Part shown: positions 54,221 to 61,910 of the stretch, in pieces
Position numbering within the stretch: position 1 is the first letter of the stretch
How the letters are laid out: the number at the start of each line of letters is the position of its first letter
NCBI GenBank assembly: GCA_964367585.1
Contig: CAYIYH010000005.1
Location: forward strand, 33,085-97,084
Direction of reading: 5' to 3'
From: CAYJGJ01 sp964367585
GTDB taxonomy: Bacteria; Bacillota; Clostridia; Peptostreptococcales; Anaerovoracaceae
Length of the DNA stretch: 64,000 nt
The notes under the pieces: generated by a model
Database searches by the model: none
The model's input: only the letters and a program-made list of their open reading frames with translations
Told to the model about the DNA's origin: nothing
Position numbers and translations under genes: made by a program

Positions 54221-54520
54221 CTAACCTATTTCTTTTCCAGTTTTTTTAGCAATTCTAACTTTTTTGCCATCTTTCACTTCATAACCGACTCTAGTTGCCG
54301 ATTTGCCATCATAATACATTACATTTGACGCATGTATAGGCCCTTCAAAGTGTATAATCTCTGCCTTTTGCTTTTGTGTTTGTTTTTGGTGTTTTGTTAC
54401 TACATTAACACCTTCAACAATGACTTTTTCATCTTTTGGGAATACTTTAAGTACTTTACCCTTTTTTCCCTTGTCTTTACCTGTAATCACGATTACAGTA
54501 TCGTCTTTTTTAATACGCAT
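54221..54520 (-). CDS. rplX: 50S ribosomal protein L24
   Basis: The 99-residue protein has an N-terminal KOW motif ([20 protein letters not shown]) followed by [15 protein letters not shown]. It is normal L24, which starts assembly of the large subunit. Confidence 0.97.
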   Translation of the reverse strand: MRIKKDDTVIVITGKDKGKKGKVLKVFPKDEKVIVEGVNVVTKHQKQTQKQKAEIIHFEGPIHASNVMYYDGKSATRVGYEVKDGKKVRIAKKTGKEIG

Positions 54521-54529
54521 CGTCGCCTC

Positions 54530-54904
54530 CTATAATACTTCGGGTGCCAAGGACACAATTTTCATGAAACCTTTGTCTCTTAGCTCTCTTGCCACAGGGC
54601 CAAAAATACGAGTACCTATAGGATTTTTGTCAGTCTTGTCTTTGATTATTACAGCAGCATTTTGGTCAAACTTTACATAACTTCCGTCATTTCTTCTTGC
54701 GCCAGTCTTTGTTCTTACGACTACCGCACGCACTACTTCACCTTTTTTCACTACGCCACCCGGAGTTGCTTCTTTTACAGAACACACAATAATATCTCCG
54801 ATATTAGCATATTTACGGCGAGTACCACCCAAAACACGGATACATAAAAGTTCTTTTGCACCAGAATTGTCTGCTACTCTCAATCTTGATTCTGTTTGTA
54901 TCAT
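54530..54904 (-). CDS. rplN: 50S ribosomal protein L14
   Basis: The 124-residue protein begins [20 protein letters not shown] and ends [12 protein letters not shown]. The conserved [18 protein letters not shown] and [13 protein letters not shown] are present. This is L14. Confidence 0.98.
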   Translation of the reverse strand: MIQTESRLRVADNSGAKELLCIRVLGGTRRKYANIGDIIVCSVKEATPGGVVKKGEVVRAVVVRTKTGARRNDGSYVKFDQNAAVIIKDKTDKNPIGTRIFGPVARELRDKGFMKIVSLAPEVL

Positions 54905-54918
54905 TGTAGGTGCCTCCT

Positions 54919-55179
54919 TTATTTAACTTTTTCCAAAATACTCACGAGTCTCCATCTTTTATCTTTTGATAAAGGTCTCGTTTCCATGATTTTAACTTTG
55001 TCGCCTATGCTACATTCGTTATTCTCATCATGTGTCTTGATTCTCTTCGTTCTTTTCATCGCTTTACCGTAAAGAGAATGTCGCACAAAATCTTCGATAG
55101 CAACAACAGCAGTTTTATCCATCTTGTCGCTGACTACTACACCAATTTTTACTTTTCTTCTATTTCTTTCTGATGTCAT
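54919..55179 (-). CDS. rpsQ: 30S ribosomal protein S17
   Basis: The 86-residue OB-fold protein has [20 protein letters not shown], then [20 protein letters not shown] and [15 protein letters not shown]. This is S17. Confidence 0.98.
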   Translation of the reverse strand: MTSERNRRKVKIGVVVSDKMDKTAVVAIEDFVRHSLYGKAMKRTKRIKTHDENNECSIGDKVKIMETRPLSKDKRWRLVSILEKVK

Positions 55180-55194
55180 AACACTCTCCTTTCA

Positions 55195-55398
55195 TTAAAC
55201 GTTAGCTTTTACTAAGCTTTTTTCTTTTATTATTGTCTTAACTCTTGCGATGTCTCTTTTTACTTCTCTCATCTTTACAGGATTTTCTAATTGACCTGTA
55301 ACATGTTGAAATCTGAGGTTGAATAGTTCTTTCTTCTTTTTTTCCAATTCGACAGTCAATTCAGCATCAGATAATTCTCTCATTTTTTTCAATTCCAT
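55195..55398 (-). CDS. rpmC: 50S ribosomal protein L29
   Basis: The 67-residue two-helix protein [20 protein letters not shown], with [16 protein letters not shown] and [13 protein letters not shown], is L29 near the peptide exit tunnel. Its start shares one base with the rplP stop. Confidence 0.97.
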   Translation of the reverse strand: MELKKMRELSDAELTVELEKKKKELFNLRFQHVTGQLENPVKMREVKRDIARVKTIIKEKSLVKANV

Positions 55399-55832
55399 TA
55401 TGCTTCACCAACCTTTGTTACTTCTTCACCCTTGATAGCAAATTTGCATTTAATAGGCAGTTTGTGAATCGCAAGCCTAATAGCTTCTCTTGCCTGCTCT
55501 TCCGTTACGCCTTCTATCTCGAACATTACTCTTCCCGGCTTAACTACAGCAACCCAATATTCAGGAGCACCTTTACCGGAACCCATACGAACTTCCGCAG
55601 GTTTTTTAGTTACAGATTTATGAGGGAAAATACTTATATAAACTTTACCACCTCTTTTTATAGATCTTGTCATAGCTATTCTGGCTGACTCGATCTGATT
55701 TGAAGTAATCCATCCACACTCTTGTGCTATAAGACCGTATTTACCATAGGTAATCTTGTTACCCTTGGTAGCAACGCCCTTCATTCTACCTCTGTGGACT
55801 CTTCTTCTTTTTACGCGCTTTGGCATTAACAT
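55398..55832 (-). CDS. rplP: 50S ribosomal protein L16
   Basis: The 144-residue protein has [37 protein letters not shown] and [20 protein letters not shown]. It is normal L16. The start may be 55832 or the ATG two codons later; the GGAG spacing favours 55832. Confidence 0.97.
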   Translation of the reverse strand: MLMPKRVKRRRVHRGRMKGVATKGNKITYGKYGLIAQECGWITSNQIESARIAMTRSIKRGGKVYISIFPHKSVTKKPAEVRMGSGKGAPEYWVAVVKPGRVMFEIEGVTEEQAREAIRLAIHKLPIKCKFAIKGEEVTKVGEA

Positions 55833-55854
55833 GATTAGTCTCTCCTTTCTATTG

Positions 55855-56748
55855 CTATTCTACACTAGACGCCGTTTCCGTTACATTATCATCACTGATT
55901 GCATTTGCAGGCGCCGGCGCATCATCTTGTGTTTGTGATTTTACTTCAGGAGCAGGTTTCTTTCTTGTTCTAGGTTTAACTACTGCAACTTCTTCTCTTT
56001 CAGATCTGTCGCCTCTTTTTCTGTCATACCCTCTAGAGTCATTATTTCTCTTGCCGTCTCTTCTGTTTTTTCTATCATTCTTCTTGTCTTGTTTTTCAAC
56101 TCTGATTACGCTTTGAAGTCCTTTGTCTAAAATTTCACCGTGATAGATCCAAACCTTAACACCGATTTTGCCATATGTAGTATCCGCTTCAGCAAATCCA
56201 TAATCAATGTCAGCTCTTAAAGTGTGCAAAGGAACATTTCCTTCACTGTACTTTTCACTTCTAGCGATTTCAGCTCCGCCCAATCTTCCAGAAACAAGAA
56301 CTTTGATACCCTTTGCATTAGCTTTCATAGTTCTACCCATAGCCTGCTTCATCGCACGTCTAAAGGAAACTCTTCTTTCTAGTGCTTCTGCTATTGATTG
56401 CGCAGAAAGTTGCGCATCTAACTCGGTAGTTTTTACTTCGATTATTGATATCTCGACAGGAGACTTAGTAATTTTTTCTATGTTTGCCTTAAGCTCGTCA
56501 ATCCCTTGTCCAGATTTTCCGATTACCATACCCGGTCTGCCAACCGATATGATAAGCTTTAATTTTTCTGCTCTTTCTATGACAATCTTAGAAACTCCTG
56601 CAGCGTAAAGTTTTTTCTTAATGAATACTCTAAGTTCGTTGTCTTGTGCGATAAACTTAGCGAAGTCACCTTTGCCAGCATACCATTTCGAACTCCAATC
56701 TTTTATTATGCCTACTCTCAACCCATGAGGGCTTACTTTTTGACCCAT
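55855..56748 (-). CDS. rpsC: 30S ribosomal protein S3, with long charged C-terminal extension
   Basis: The first 215 or so residues are standard S3: [20 protein letters not shown], the KH domain with [18 protein letters not shown], and [17 protein letters not shown]. After the usual end a tail of about 75 residues follows. It is first very basic (repeated Asp-Arg-Lys-Asn) and then acidic and Ala/Pro-rich. Most S3 proteins have little or no such tail. S3 lines the mRNA entry tunnel. The gene lies between rplV and rplP. Confidence 0.96.
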   Translation of the reverse strand: MGQKVSPHGLRVGIIKDWSSKWYAGKGDFAKFIAQDNELRVFIKKKLYAAGVSKIVIERAEKLKLIISVGRPGMVIGKSGQGIDELKANIEKITKSPVEISIIEVKTTELDAQLSAQSIAEALERRVSFRRAMKQAMGRTMKANAKGIKVLVSGRLGGAEIARSEKYSEGNVPLHTLRADIDYGFAEADTTYGKIGVKVWIYHGEILDKGLQSVIRVEKQDKKNDRKNRRDGKRNNDSRGYDRKRGDRSEREEVAVVKPRTRKKPAPEVKSQTQDDAPAPANAISDDNVTETASSVE

Positions 56749-56763
56749 TCGATAATCCTCCTA

Positions 56764-57102
56764 CTACATATCTCTTTCTTTAAGTGTCACACCAACATGG
56801 CTCGATCTTTTTAATATAACCGAAGCCCTACCTTGTGCACCTGCACGCCATCTCTTCATAGTAGGCCCTTGATGCGCATAAATATCTGATATGTATAGCT
56901 TACCAGGATCCATATCATAATTATTCTCAGCATTGGCTGCAGCAGACTTAACCACTTTTTCAAATATCTCAGACCCTTTACCTTTAGTAAACTTTAGGAT
57001 AGTCAACGCTTCTGTCAAATCTTTTCCTCTAACTAAATCTGCTATAGGCTTGAGTTTGATAGGAGACATTCTTACATATTTTGCGAGTGCTTTTGCTTCC
57101 AT
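56764..57102 (-). CDS. rplV: 50S ribosomal protein L22
   Basis: The 112-residue protein, MEAKALAKYVRMSPIKLKPI then LVRGKDLTEALTILKFTKGK and HQGPTMKRWRAGAQGRAS, is L22, whose loop lines the exit tunnel. It lies between rpsS and rpsC. Confidence 0.98.
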   Translation of the reverse strand: MEAKALAKYVRMSPIKLKPIADLVRGKDLTEALTILKFTKGKGSEIFEKVVKSAAANAENNYDMDPGKLYISDIYAHQGPTMKRWRAGAQGRASVILKRSSHVGVTLKERDM

Positions 57103-57118
57103 TTTCTATCTCCTTTTC

Positions 57119-57397
57119 TTACTTCTTCTTACTCGACTTGTCGGCAACGTGGCCTCTATACGTTCTAGTCGGAGCAAATTCTCCGAGCTTATGTCCTACC
57201 ATATCTTCTGTGATATAGACAGGAACATGTTTACGTCCATCGTGAACAGCTATAGTATGGCCCACCATTTGTGGAAATATTGTCGATGGTCTTGACCAAG
57301 TTTTCAAAACCTTTTTTTCGTTCGCGTCGTTCATAGCCATGATTGCTTTGATAAGCTTTTCATTCACGAAAGGTCCTTTTTTTATCGATCTACTCAT
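57119..57397 (-). CDS. rpsS: 30S ribosomal protein S19
   Basis: The 92-residue protein [20 protein letters not shown], with [20 protein letters not shown] and [20 protein letters not shown], is S19 of the small-subunit head. Confidence 0.98.
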   Translation of the reverse strand: MSRSIKKGPFVNEKLIKAIMAMNDANEKKVLKTWSRPSTIFPQMVGHTIAVHDGRKHVPVYITEDMVGHKLGEFAPTRTYRGHVADKSSKKK

Positions 57398-57413
57398 TTA
57401 ACTGCTCCTTCTT

Positions 57414-58247
57414 CTATTTCGCATTTCTGCTTTTTACTACATACTTGTCGGATGGTTTGTTTTTCTTTCTAGTCTTATATCCAAGAGCAGGTTTACCCCA
57501 AGGAGTAACAGGGCTCTTTCTACCGACAGGAGATCTTCCTTCACCACCACCGTGAGGGTGATCGTTCGGGTTCATTACAGAACCTCTGACAGTTGGTCTC
57601 CAACCCATATGCCTTTTACGTCCAGCTTTACCGATTTGGATATTGCCATGATCATTATTTCCAACTTCGCCGATAGTAGCCCTACAAACGATCAATATCT
57701 TGCGAACTTCTCCGGAAGGCAGTCTGACTTGTGCATATCTATCTTCCTTAGCCATAAGTTGAGCGCCATTCCCTGCAGACCTTGCAATTTGGCCACCCTT
57801 ACCAGGCTTCATTTCGATATTGTGTATCATAGTACCAACTGGAATATTCGCTAGAGGAAGAGAGTTTCCCGGTTTAATGTCGGCCTTCGTTCCTGAATAA
57901 AGAACATCTGATACCTTTAATCCTTTTGGAGCGATAATATATCTTTTTTCTCCGTCCGCATAAGCTAGCAATGCAATGTTTGCGCTTCTATTTGGATCAT
58001 ATTCGATACTCTTTACTGTAGCTGGAATATCATCTTTTTGTCTCTTGAAATCGATTATCCTATACTTAGGTCTAGTTCCACCACCTCTATGTCTTACAGT
58101 TATTTTACCTCTTGAGTTTCTACCAGAATGCTTCTTGAGCGTTACTGTAAGCGCCTTTTCCGGCGTGCTTTTCGTAATTTCTTCGAAAGTAGAAACTGTC
58201 ATACCTCTAAGACCCGGAGTCGTCGGTTTGTATTTTTTAATTCCCAT
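57414..58247 (-). CDS. rplB: 50S ribosomal protein L2
   Basis: The 277-residue protein has [38 protein letters not shown], the catalytic-centre-near [20 protein letters not shown] and [18 protein letters not shown]. This is standard L2. Confidence 0.99.
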   Translation of the reverse strand: MGIKKYKPTTPGLRGMTVSTFEEITKSTPEKALTVTLKKHSGRNSRGKITVRHRGGGTRPKYRIIDFKRQKDDIPATVKSIEYDPNRSANIALLAYADGEKRYIIAPKGLKVSDVLYSGTKADIKPGNSLPLANIPVGTMIHNIEMKPGKGGQIARSAGNGAQLMAKEDRYAQVRLPSGEVRKILIVCRATIGEVGNNDHGNIQIGKAGRKRHMGWRPTVRGSVMNPNDHPHGGGEGRSPVGRKSPVTPWGKPALGYKTRKKNKPSDKYVVKSRNAK

Positions 58248-58264
58248 ACTTTTCTACCTCCTGC

Positions 58265-58555
58265 TTATAATCCATGGAAAAATTCTATAGGCTTGCTTTT
58301 TTCGCGAAGTGTAATAATCGCTTTCTTGTAAGAAGGTCTTCTTCCTATGTCTCTGCCTCTTCTTTTCATTTTTCCAAGTTGATTTAATACATTAACTTTT
58401 TTTACATCGACGTCAAATATTTCTTCAACGGCTAATTTTATTTGTGTCTTGCTTGCATCTTTGGCAACTTTGAATGTGTACTTGCCATTTTGCGCCTGTT
58501 CCATGCTTACTTCTGTAATTACAGGCTTAATTATTATATCGTATGAGTATCTCAT
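58265..58555 (-). CDS. rplW: 50S ribosomal protein L23
   Basis: The 96-residue protein has [40 protein letters not shown] and [20 protein letters not shown]. It is L23, the docking site for trigger factor and SRP. Its start overlaps the rplD stop by one base. Confidence 0.97.
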   Translation of the reverse strand: MRYSYDIIIKPVITEVSMEQAQNGKYTFKVAKDASKTQIKLAVEEIFDVDVKKVNVLNQLGKMKRRGRDIGRRPSYKKAIITLREKSKPIEFFHGL

Positions 58556-59178
58556 TAGCAGTACACCTCCTCGATTTTATTTAACGCTTCTTTGGTTACG
58601 ATGAAGCTTGTGTGGTTTATAATCTCGTAAACATTCATAGTTCCAACAAGTGACGTTTTAATTCCTTGAATGTTAGATGCTGACTTGATGACGTTTTCAT
58701 CCTTTTCAGCCATTACTATAAGTGCCTTCTTTTCTGACTTAACATTTTTTAGCATTTCTATCATAGCCTTAGTCTTTGGAACATCAAACTTCAATTCGTC
58801 TAATACTATTATTTCTTTTTCAATCACCTTAGATGATAATACAGACTTCATTGCCAATCTGCGAAGCTTCTTAGGTAATGTATATCTATAACTTCTAGGC
58901 TTAGGCGCAAACGCTCGTCCACCGCCGATTTGCGAAGGATCTGTTGTACTACCTTGTCTGTGACGACCAGTACCTTTTTGTCTAAAAGGCTTTCTTCCGC
59001 CCCCACGCACATCTCCACGTGTCTTTGCAGATTGAGTCCCTTGCCTTTGGTTTGCCAGATAATTCTTAACTACCGCATGAACTGCGAACTCGTTCGGCTC
59101 AATTCCAAACACGCTATCTTTTAAATCCATAGTTCCTACTTCAGAACCTGACATGTTTAGTATATTCACTTTTGCCAT
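58555..59178 (-). CDS. rplD: 50S ribosomal protein L4
   Basis: The 207-residue protein has [40 protein letters not shown] and a globular C-terminal part. L4 lines the exit tunnel and in E. coli autoregulates the S10 operon. Confidence 0.98.
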   Translation of the reverse strand: MAKVNILNMSGSEVGTMDLKDSVFGIEPNEFAVHAVVKNYLANQRQGTQSAKTRGDVRGGGRKPFRQKGTGRHRQGSTTDPSQIGGGRAFAPKPRSYRYTLPKKLRRLAMKSVLSSKVIEKEIIVLDELKFDVPKTKAMIEMLKNVKSEKKALIVMAEKDENVIKSASNIQGIKTSLVGTMNVYEIINHTSFIVTKEALNKIEEVYC

Positions 59179-59204
59179 TATATTTCTCCTTTCTGAAGTT
59201 TAAT

Positions 59205-59849
59205 CTATTTATTTACTTTGCCTTGACCCTTGATAGCTTCAGTTATTCTCACAACACCACCCTTATTTCCAGGGACAGCGCCTTTAAGAAGCATCAAGTT
59301 TCTGTCAGCATCAACTTTTACCAACACTACGTTTTGGACAGTCACAGTGTCTCTACCCATCCTACCAGGACCAGCATTGCCCTTGAATACCCTTGATGGG
59401 TATGTACCTGCAGCTAGTGCTCCAGGAAGTCTCTTGTGCTTAGAGCCATGGGACATAGGACCTCTATGATGTCCGTGTCTTTTGATATTACCTTGCGTTC
59501 CCTTACCTTTAGAAACTCCAGTAACATCCATCTTCATGCCCGCTTCGAAATCTGCAACCGTAATTACTTGACCGACTTCATAGGTTTCGATTTCAGACGT
59601 TCTGAATTCTGCCATATGTTTTTTTGGAGAAACTCCAGCCTTTTCAAAGTGGCCTTTCATCGGCTTATTGGCTCTGTGCTCTTTTTGATCTTCAAATGCG
59701 ATTTGCACAGCATTATAGCCATCAGTTTCTACTGTTTTGATTTGCGTAACAGTTTCAGGTCCCGCCTGTACCACTGTTACCGGTATAACATCACCTTCTT
59801 CGGTGAATACTTGGGTCATACCAATTTTTCTTCCCAAAATTGCTTTCAT
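59205..59849 (-). CDS. rplC: 50S ribosomal protein L3
   Basis: The 214-residue protein begins MKAILGRKIGMTQVFTEEGD and has KGTQGNIKRHGHHRGPMSHG plus GRMGRDTVTVQNVVLVKVDA. It is standard L3. Its GGAGG-bearing upstream region is part of an unusually long 169-bp gap after rpsJ. Confidence 0.98.
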   Translation of the reverse strand: MKAILGRKIGMTQVFTEEGDVIPVTVVQAGPETVTQIKTVETDGYNAVQIAFEDQKEHRANKPMKGHFEKAGVSPKKHMAEFRTSEIETYEVGQVITVADFEAGMKMDVTGVSKGKGTQGNIKRHGHHRGPMSHGSKHKRLPGALAAGTYPSRVFKGNAGPGRMGRDTVTVQNVVLVKVDADRNLMLLKGAVPGNKGGVVRITEAIKGQGKVNK

Positions 59850-60018
59850 ACATTCCTCCTACTTTCTTACAGCGGATTGAATGAGGATACCATCGACAGA
59901 ATCGACCTCGCTCAATCGTACTAAGAGAATATCGCATCACAGATCCAATAAGCGCTCTTGCGTCTTGTTAACCTGCGATATCATTTCCTTCATAGTCGCC
60001 ATTGCAATTTTTAAAAAA
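59850..60018 (-). promoter_or_regulatory. 169-bp structured gap between rpsJ and rplC
   Basis: A 12-base inverted repeat (GATTGAATGAGG at 59875, CCTCGCTCAATC ending 59917, two mismatches) lies close to the rplC ribosome-binding site. Other gaps in this part of the operon are about 15-25 bp. It could be a translational control or RNA-processing element. A 21-codon frame inside it has no ribosome site and is not called. Confidence 0.4.
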
Positions 60019-60330
60019 CTATATCTTAAGTTCTACTTCAACACCTGCAGGCATATCCAAGTTAGTCATAGCCTCTGTAGTCTTTTGCGATGTGTTAATT
60101 AAAACAATAAGTCTTTTGTGAGTTCTTTGTTCGAACTGCTCTCTACTGTCCTTGTACTTATGTACAGCCCTAATGACTGTAACAACTTCTTTTTCCGTAG
60201 GCAACGGAATAGGGCCAGATACTTCTGCACCTGTTTTTTCTGCCATCTCTATGATCTTCGTAGTCGCATGGTCTAACAAAGCGTGATCATATGCCTTTAA
60301 CTTAATCTTAATCTTTTTTAGTTCGCTCAT
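60019..60330 (-). CDS. rpsJ: 30S ribosomal protein S10
   Basis: The 103-residue protein, [20 protein letters not shown] then [20 protein letters not shown] and [19 protein letters not shown], is S10, which is also NusE, the NusB partner in antitermination. It is the first gene of the long ribosomal operon. A GGGAGG site precedes its ATG. Confidence 0.98.
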   Translation of the reverse strand: MSELKKIKIKLKAYDHALLDHATTKIIEMAEKTGAEVSGPIPLPTEKEVVTVIRAVHKYKDSREQFEQRTHKRLIVLINTSQKTTEAMTNLDMPAGVEVELKI

Positions 60331-60547
60331 TTTTTCCTCCCGTTTTTTGTACCATTTGCGATAACCTTGTACAAAGAACTATTGTAAATATGCCATTTTT
60401 GAGTATGCATACTTGCTGTACTATGCACACGCGCTCGTGCGTTTCTTTTCTAAAACGCAATAAAAAATAATGAACCCCCTCCTCGATTTGAAAATCGGCG
60501 AAAGTGATTGTTATTACAGCATTTTTAGCTTATTTCTTCTAACAAGC
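60331..60547 (-). promoter_or_regulatory. About 215-nt leader of the ribosomal operon
   Basis: Between the predicted transcription start and rpsJ the RNA contains several stems: GCGTTT/AAACGC, GCAC/GTGC, and TTTGTAC/GTACAAA (positions about 60346-60376). The last of these ends just before the rpsJ ribosome-binding site. No T-run terminator is seen. A long leader is typical of S10 operons and is a candidate site for ribosomal-protein feedback; the binding protein is not evident. Confidence 0.45.
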
Positions 60548-60553
60548 CTATTA

Positions 60554-60582
60554 ATTTTATACTATTATTGTTGTATATGCAA
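60554..60582 (-). promoter_or_regulatory. Vegetative (sigma-A) promoter of the ribosomal operon
   Basis: On the minus strand TTGCAT (60577-60582) and TAAAAT (60554-60559) are separated by exactly 17 bases in a very AT-rich stretch with A-tracts upstream. They lie between the terminator of the previous transcript and rpsJ. The A-tracts resemble an UP element. Confidence 0.8.
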
Positions 60583-60630
60583 GTGTTTTTTTGAAAAAAT
60601 ATCATTTATTTTTTATAAAAAATTTATTTC

Positions 60631-60668
60631 AAAAAACAGAGTAAATTACGAAAAGTATTTTACTCTGT
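60631..60668 (-). terminator. Rho-independent terminator after the DegT aminotransferase gene
   Basis: On the minus strand AACAGAGTAAA pairs perfectly with TTTACTCTGTT over a 12-base loop and continues into further Ts. It lies about 50 bp after the aminotransferase stop and just upstream of the ribosomal promoter. Confidence 0.9.
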
Positions 60669-60716
60669 TAATTACTTTAGAATAAAAATTCACAAACACA
60701 GTTAGCTACATACTAC

Positions 60717-61844
60717 TTATTTTATAGCTTCTAATACAGCTTCTATAATAATGTTTTGTTCTTCAGTTTCCAAATACGGATGCATTGGCAAACTGAATGT
60801 ATGATTGCAATAATATGTTGCATTTGGAAATTCGCAATCATTATACGGATAGCCTTCGTATACTTTTAATTCATGCTGAGGCTTAGGATAATAAATCATG
60901 TTAGGTATATTTTTTTCATTCAAGTGCTTTATAATACTATCTCTTTGTTCTGTGCTTTTTGCAAGTAGCGAGTATTGCGCATATGCCGATATATTCCCAT
61001 CTCTAACATGTGGAGTCACAAAGTAATCTGCAAATGCGTCATTATATCCTTTGGCTACTTCCTGTCTCCTCCGAAGTTCATATTCTTCCAGTGCCTTTAA
61101 TTTTACCTTCAATATTGCAGCCTGGATTGTGTCCAATCTCGAATTAACCCCAACCCTTACATTATCGTATTTTGTTGCACCTTTTCCATGAACACGGATG
61201 GATTTAAGAATATCGGCTAATTCATCGTCATTAGTAAATATAGCACCTCCATCACCATAACAACCTAACGGTTTCGCAGGGAAAAAAGATGTAGTAGCCA
61301 CATCACCAAAAGTGCAGCACTTCTTACTATTATAAGATGCTCCAAAAGACTGCGCAGCATCTTCAATTAGTAGCAAACCATATTTATCACATACAGCTTT
61401 AATTTCATCGTAATCACAAGGATTACCAAGAAAATCCACAGCAACAACTGCCTTAGGCGTAAATTTTCCATCTTCAATAACTCTTTTGATTTGACATTCA
61501 AGGGAATCCGGACAGATATTATATGTATCTTTTTGTATATCGCAAAAAATAGGCGTAGCACCTAACATCGTCGAAGGTTCAAGACTCGCCACAAAAGTGA
61601 TATCCGAACAAAAAACAGCATCCCCTTTTCCTATCCCATACGCCATATATACCATTTGTAGAGCATCCGTTCCATTTGCACATGATATACTATGTTTAGT
61701 TCCAAGATATTGCGACATCATGGCTTCAAATTCTTGCACTTCTTTACCCATAATGAAACTGCCTTGATTAAGAACATCTTGTATCGCATTATTAATTTCA
61801 TCTTTTAAAGATGAATACTGTTTATTTAAGTCAATAAATTGCAT
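60717..61844 (-). CDS. DegT/DnrJ/EryC1/StrS-family sugar aminotransferase
   Basis: The 375-residue PLP enzyme converts a nucleotide-linked keto-sugar to the amino sugar. Visible are MQFIDLNKQYSSLKDEINNA, HSISCANGTDALQMVYMAYG, LIEDAAQSFGASY, SFFPAKPLGCYGDGGAIFTN with the PLP Lys191, and RVGVNSRLDTIQAAILKVKL. Relatives (WbpE, PglE-like) act in cell-surface glycan synthesis. GGAG lies upstream of the ATG. The GH25 lysozyme gene ends 66 bp upstream on the same strand. No other glycan genes are visible. Confidence 0.9.
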   Translation of the reverse strand: MQFIDLNKQYSSLKDEINNAIQDVLNQGSFIMGKEVQEFEAMMSQYLGTKHSISCANGTDALQMVYMAYGIGKGDAVFCSDITFVASLEPSTMLGATPIFCDIQKDTYNICPDSLECQIKRVIEDGKFTPKAVVAVDFLGNPCDYDEIKAVCDKYGLLLIEDAAQSFGASYNSKKCCTFGDVATTSFFPAKPLGCYGDGGAIFTNDDELADILKSIRVHGKGATKYDNVRVGVNSRLDTIQAAILKVKLKALEEYELRRRQEVAKGYNDAFADYFVTPHVRDGNISAYAQYSLLAKSTEQRDSIIKHLNEKNIPNMIYYPKPQHELKVYEGYPYNDCEFPNATYYCNHTFSLPMHPYLETEEQNIIIEAVLEAIK

Positions 61845-61910
61845 TTTTTCTCCTTTTATAAATTATTATTTACGGAAAATATTCCCGGTACTTAGTTAGA
61901 TATAAAACGA

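Noticed and set aside
59937..60002. Small 21-codon frame in the rpsJ-rplC gap
   Set aside because: No Shine-Dalgarno and no recognisable similarity; the gap is better described as structured RNA.
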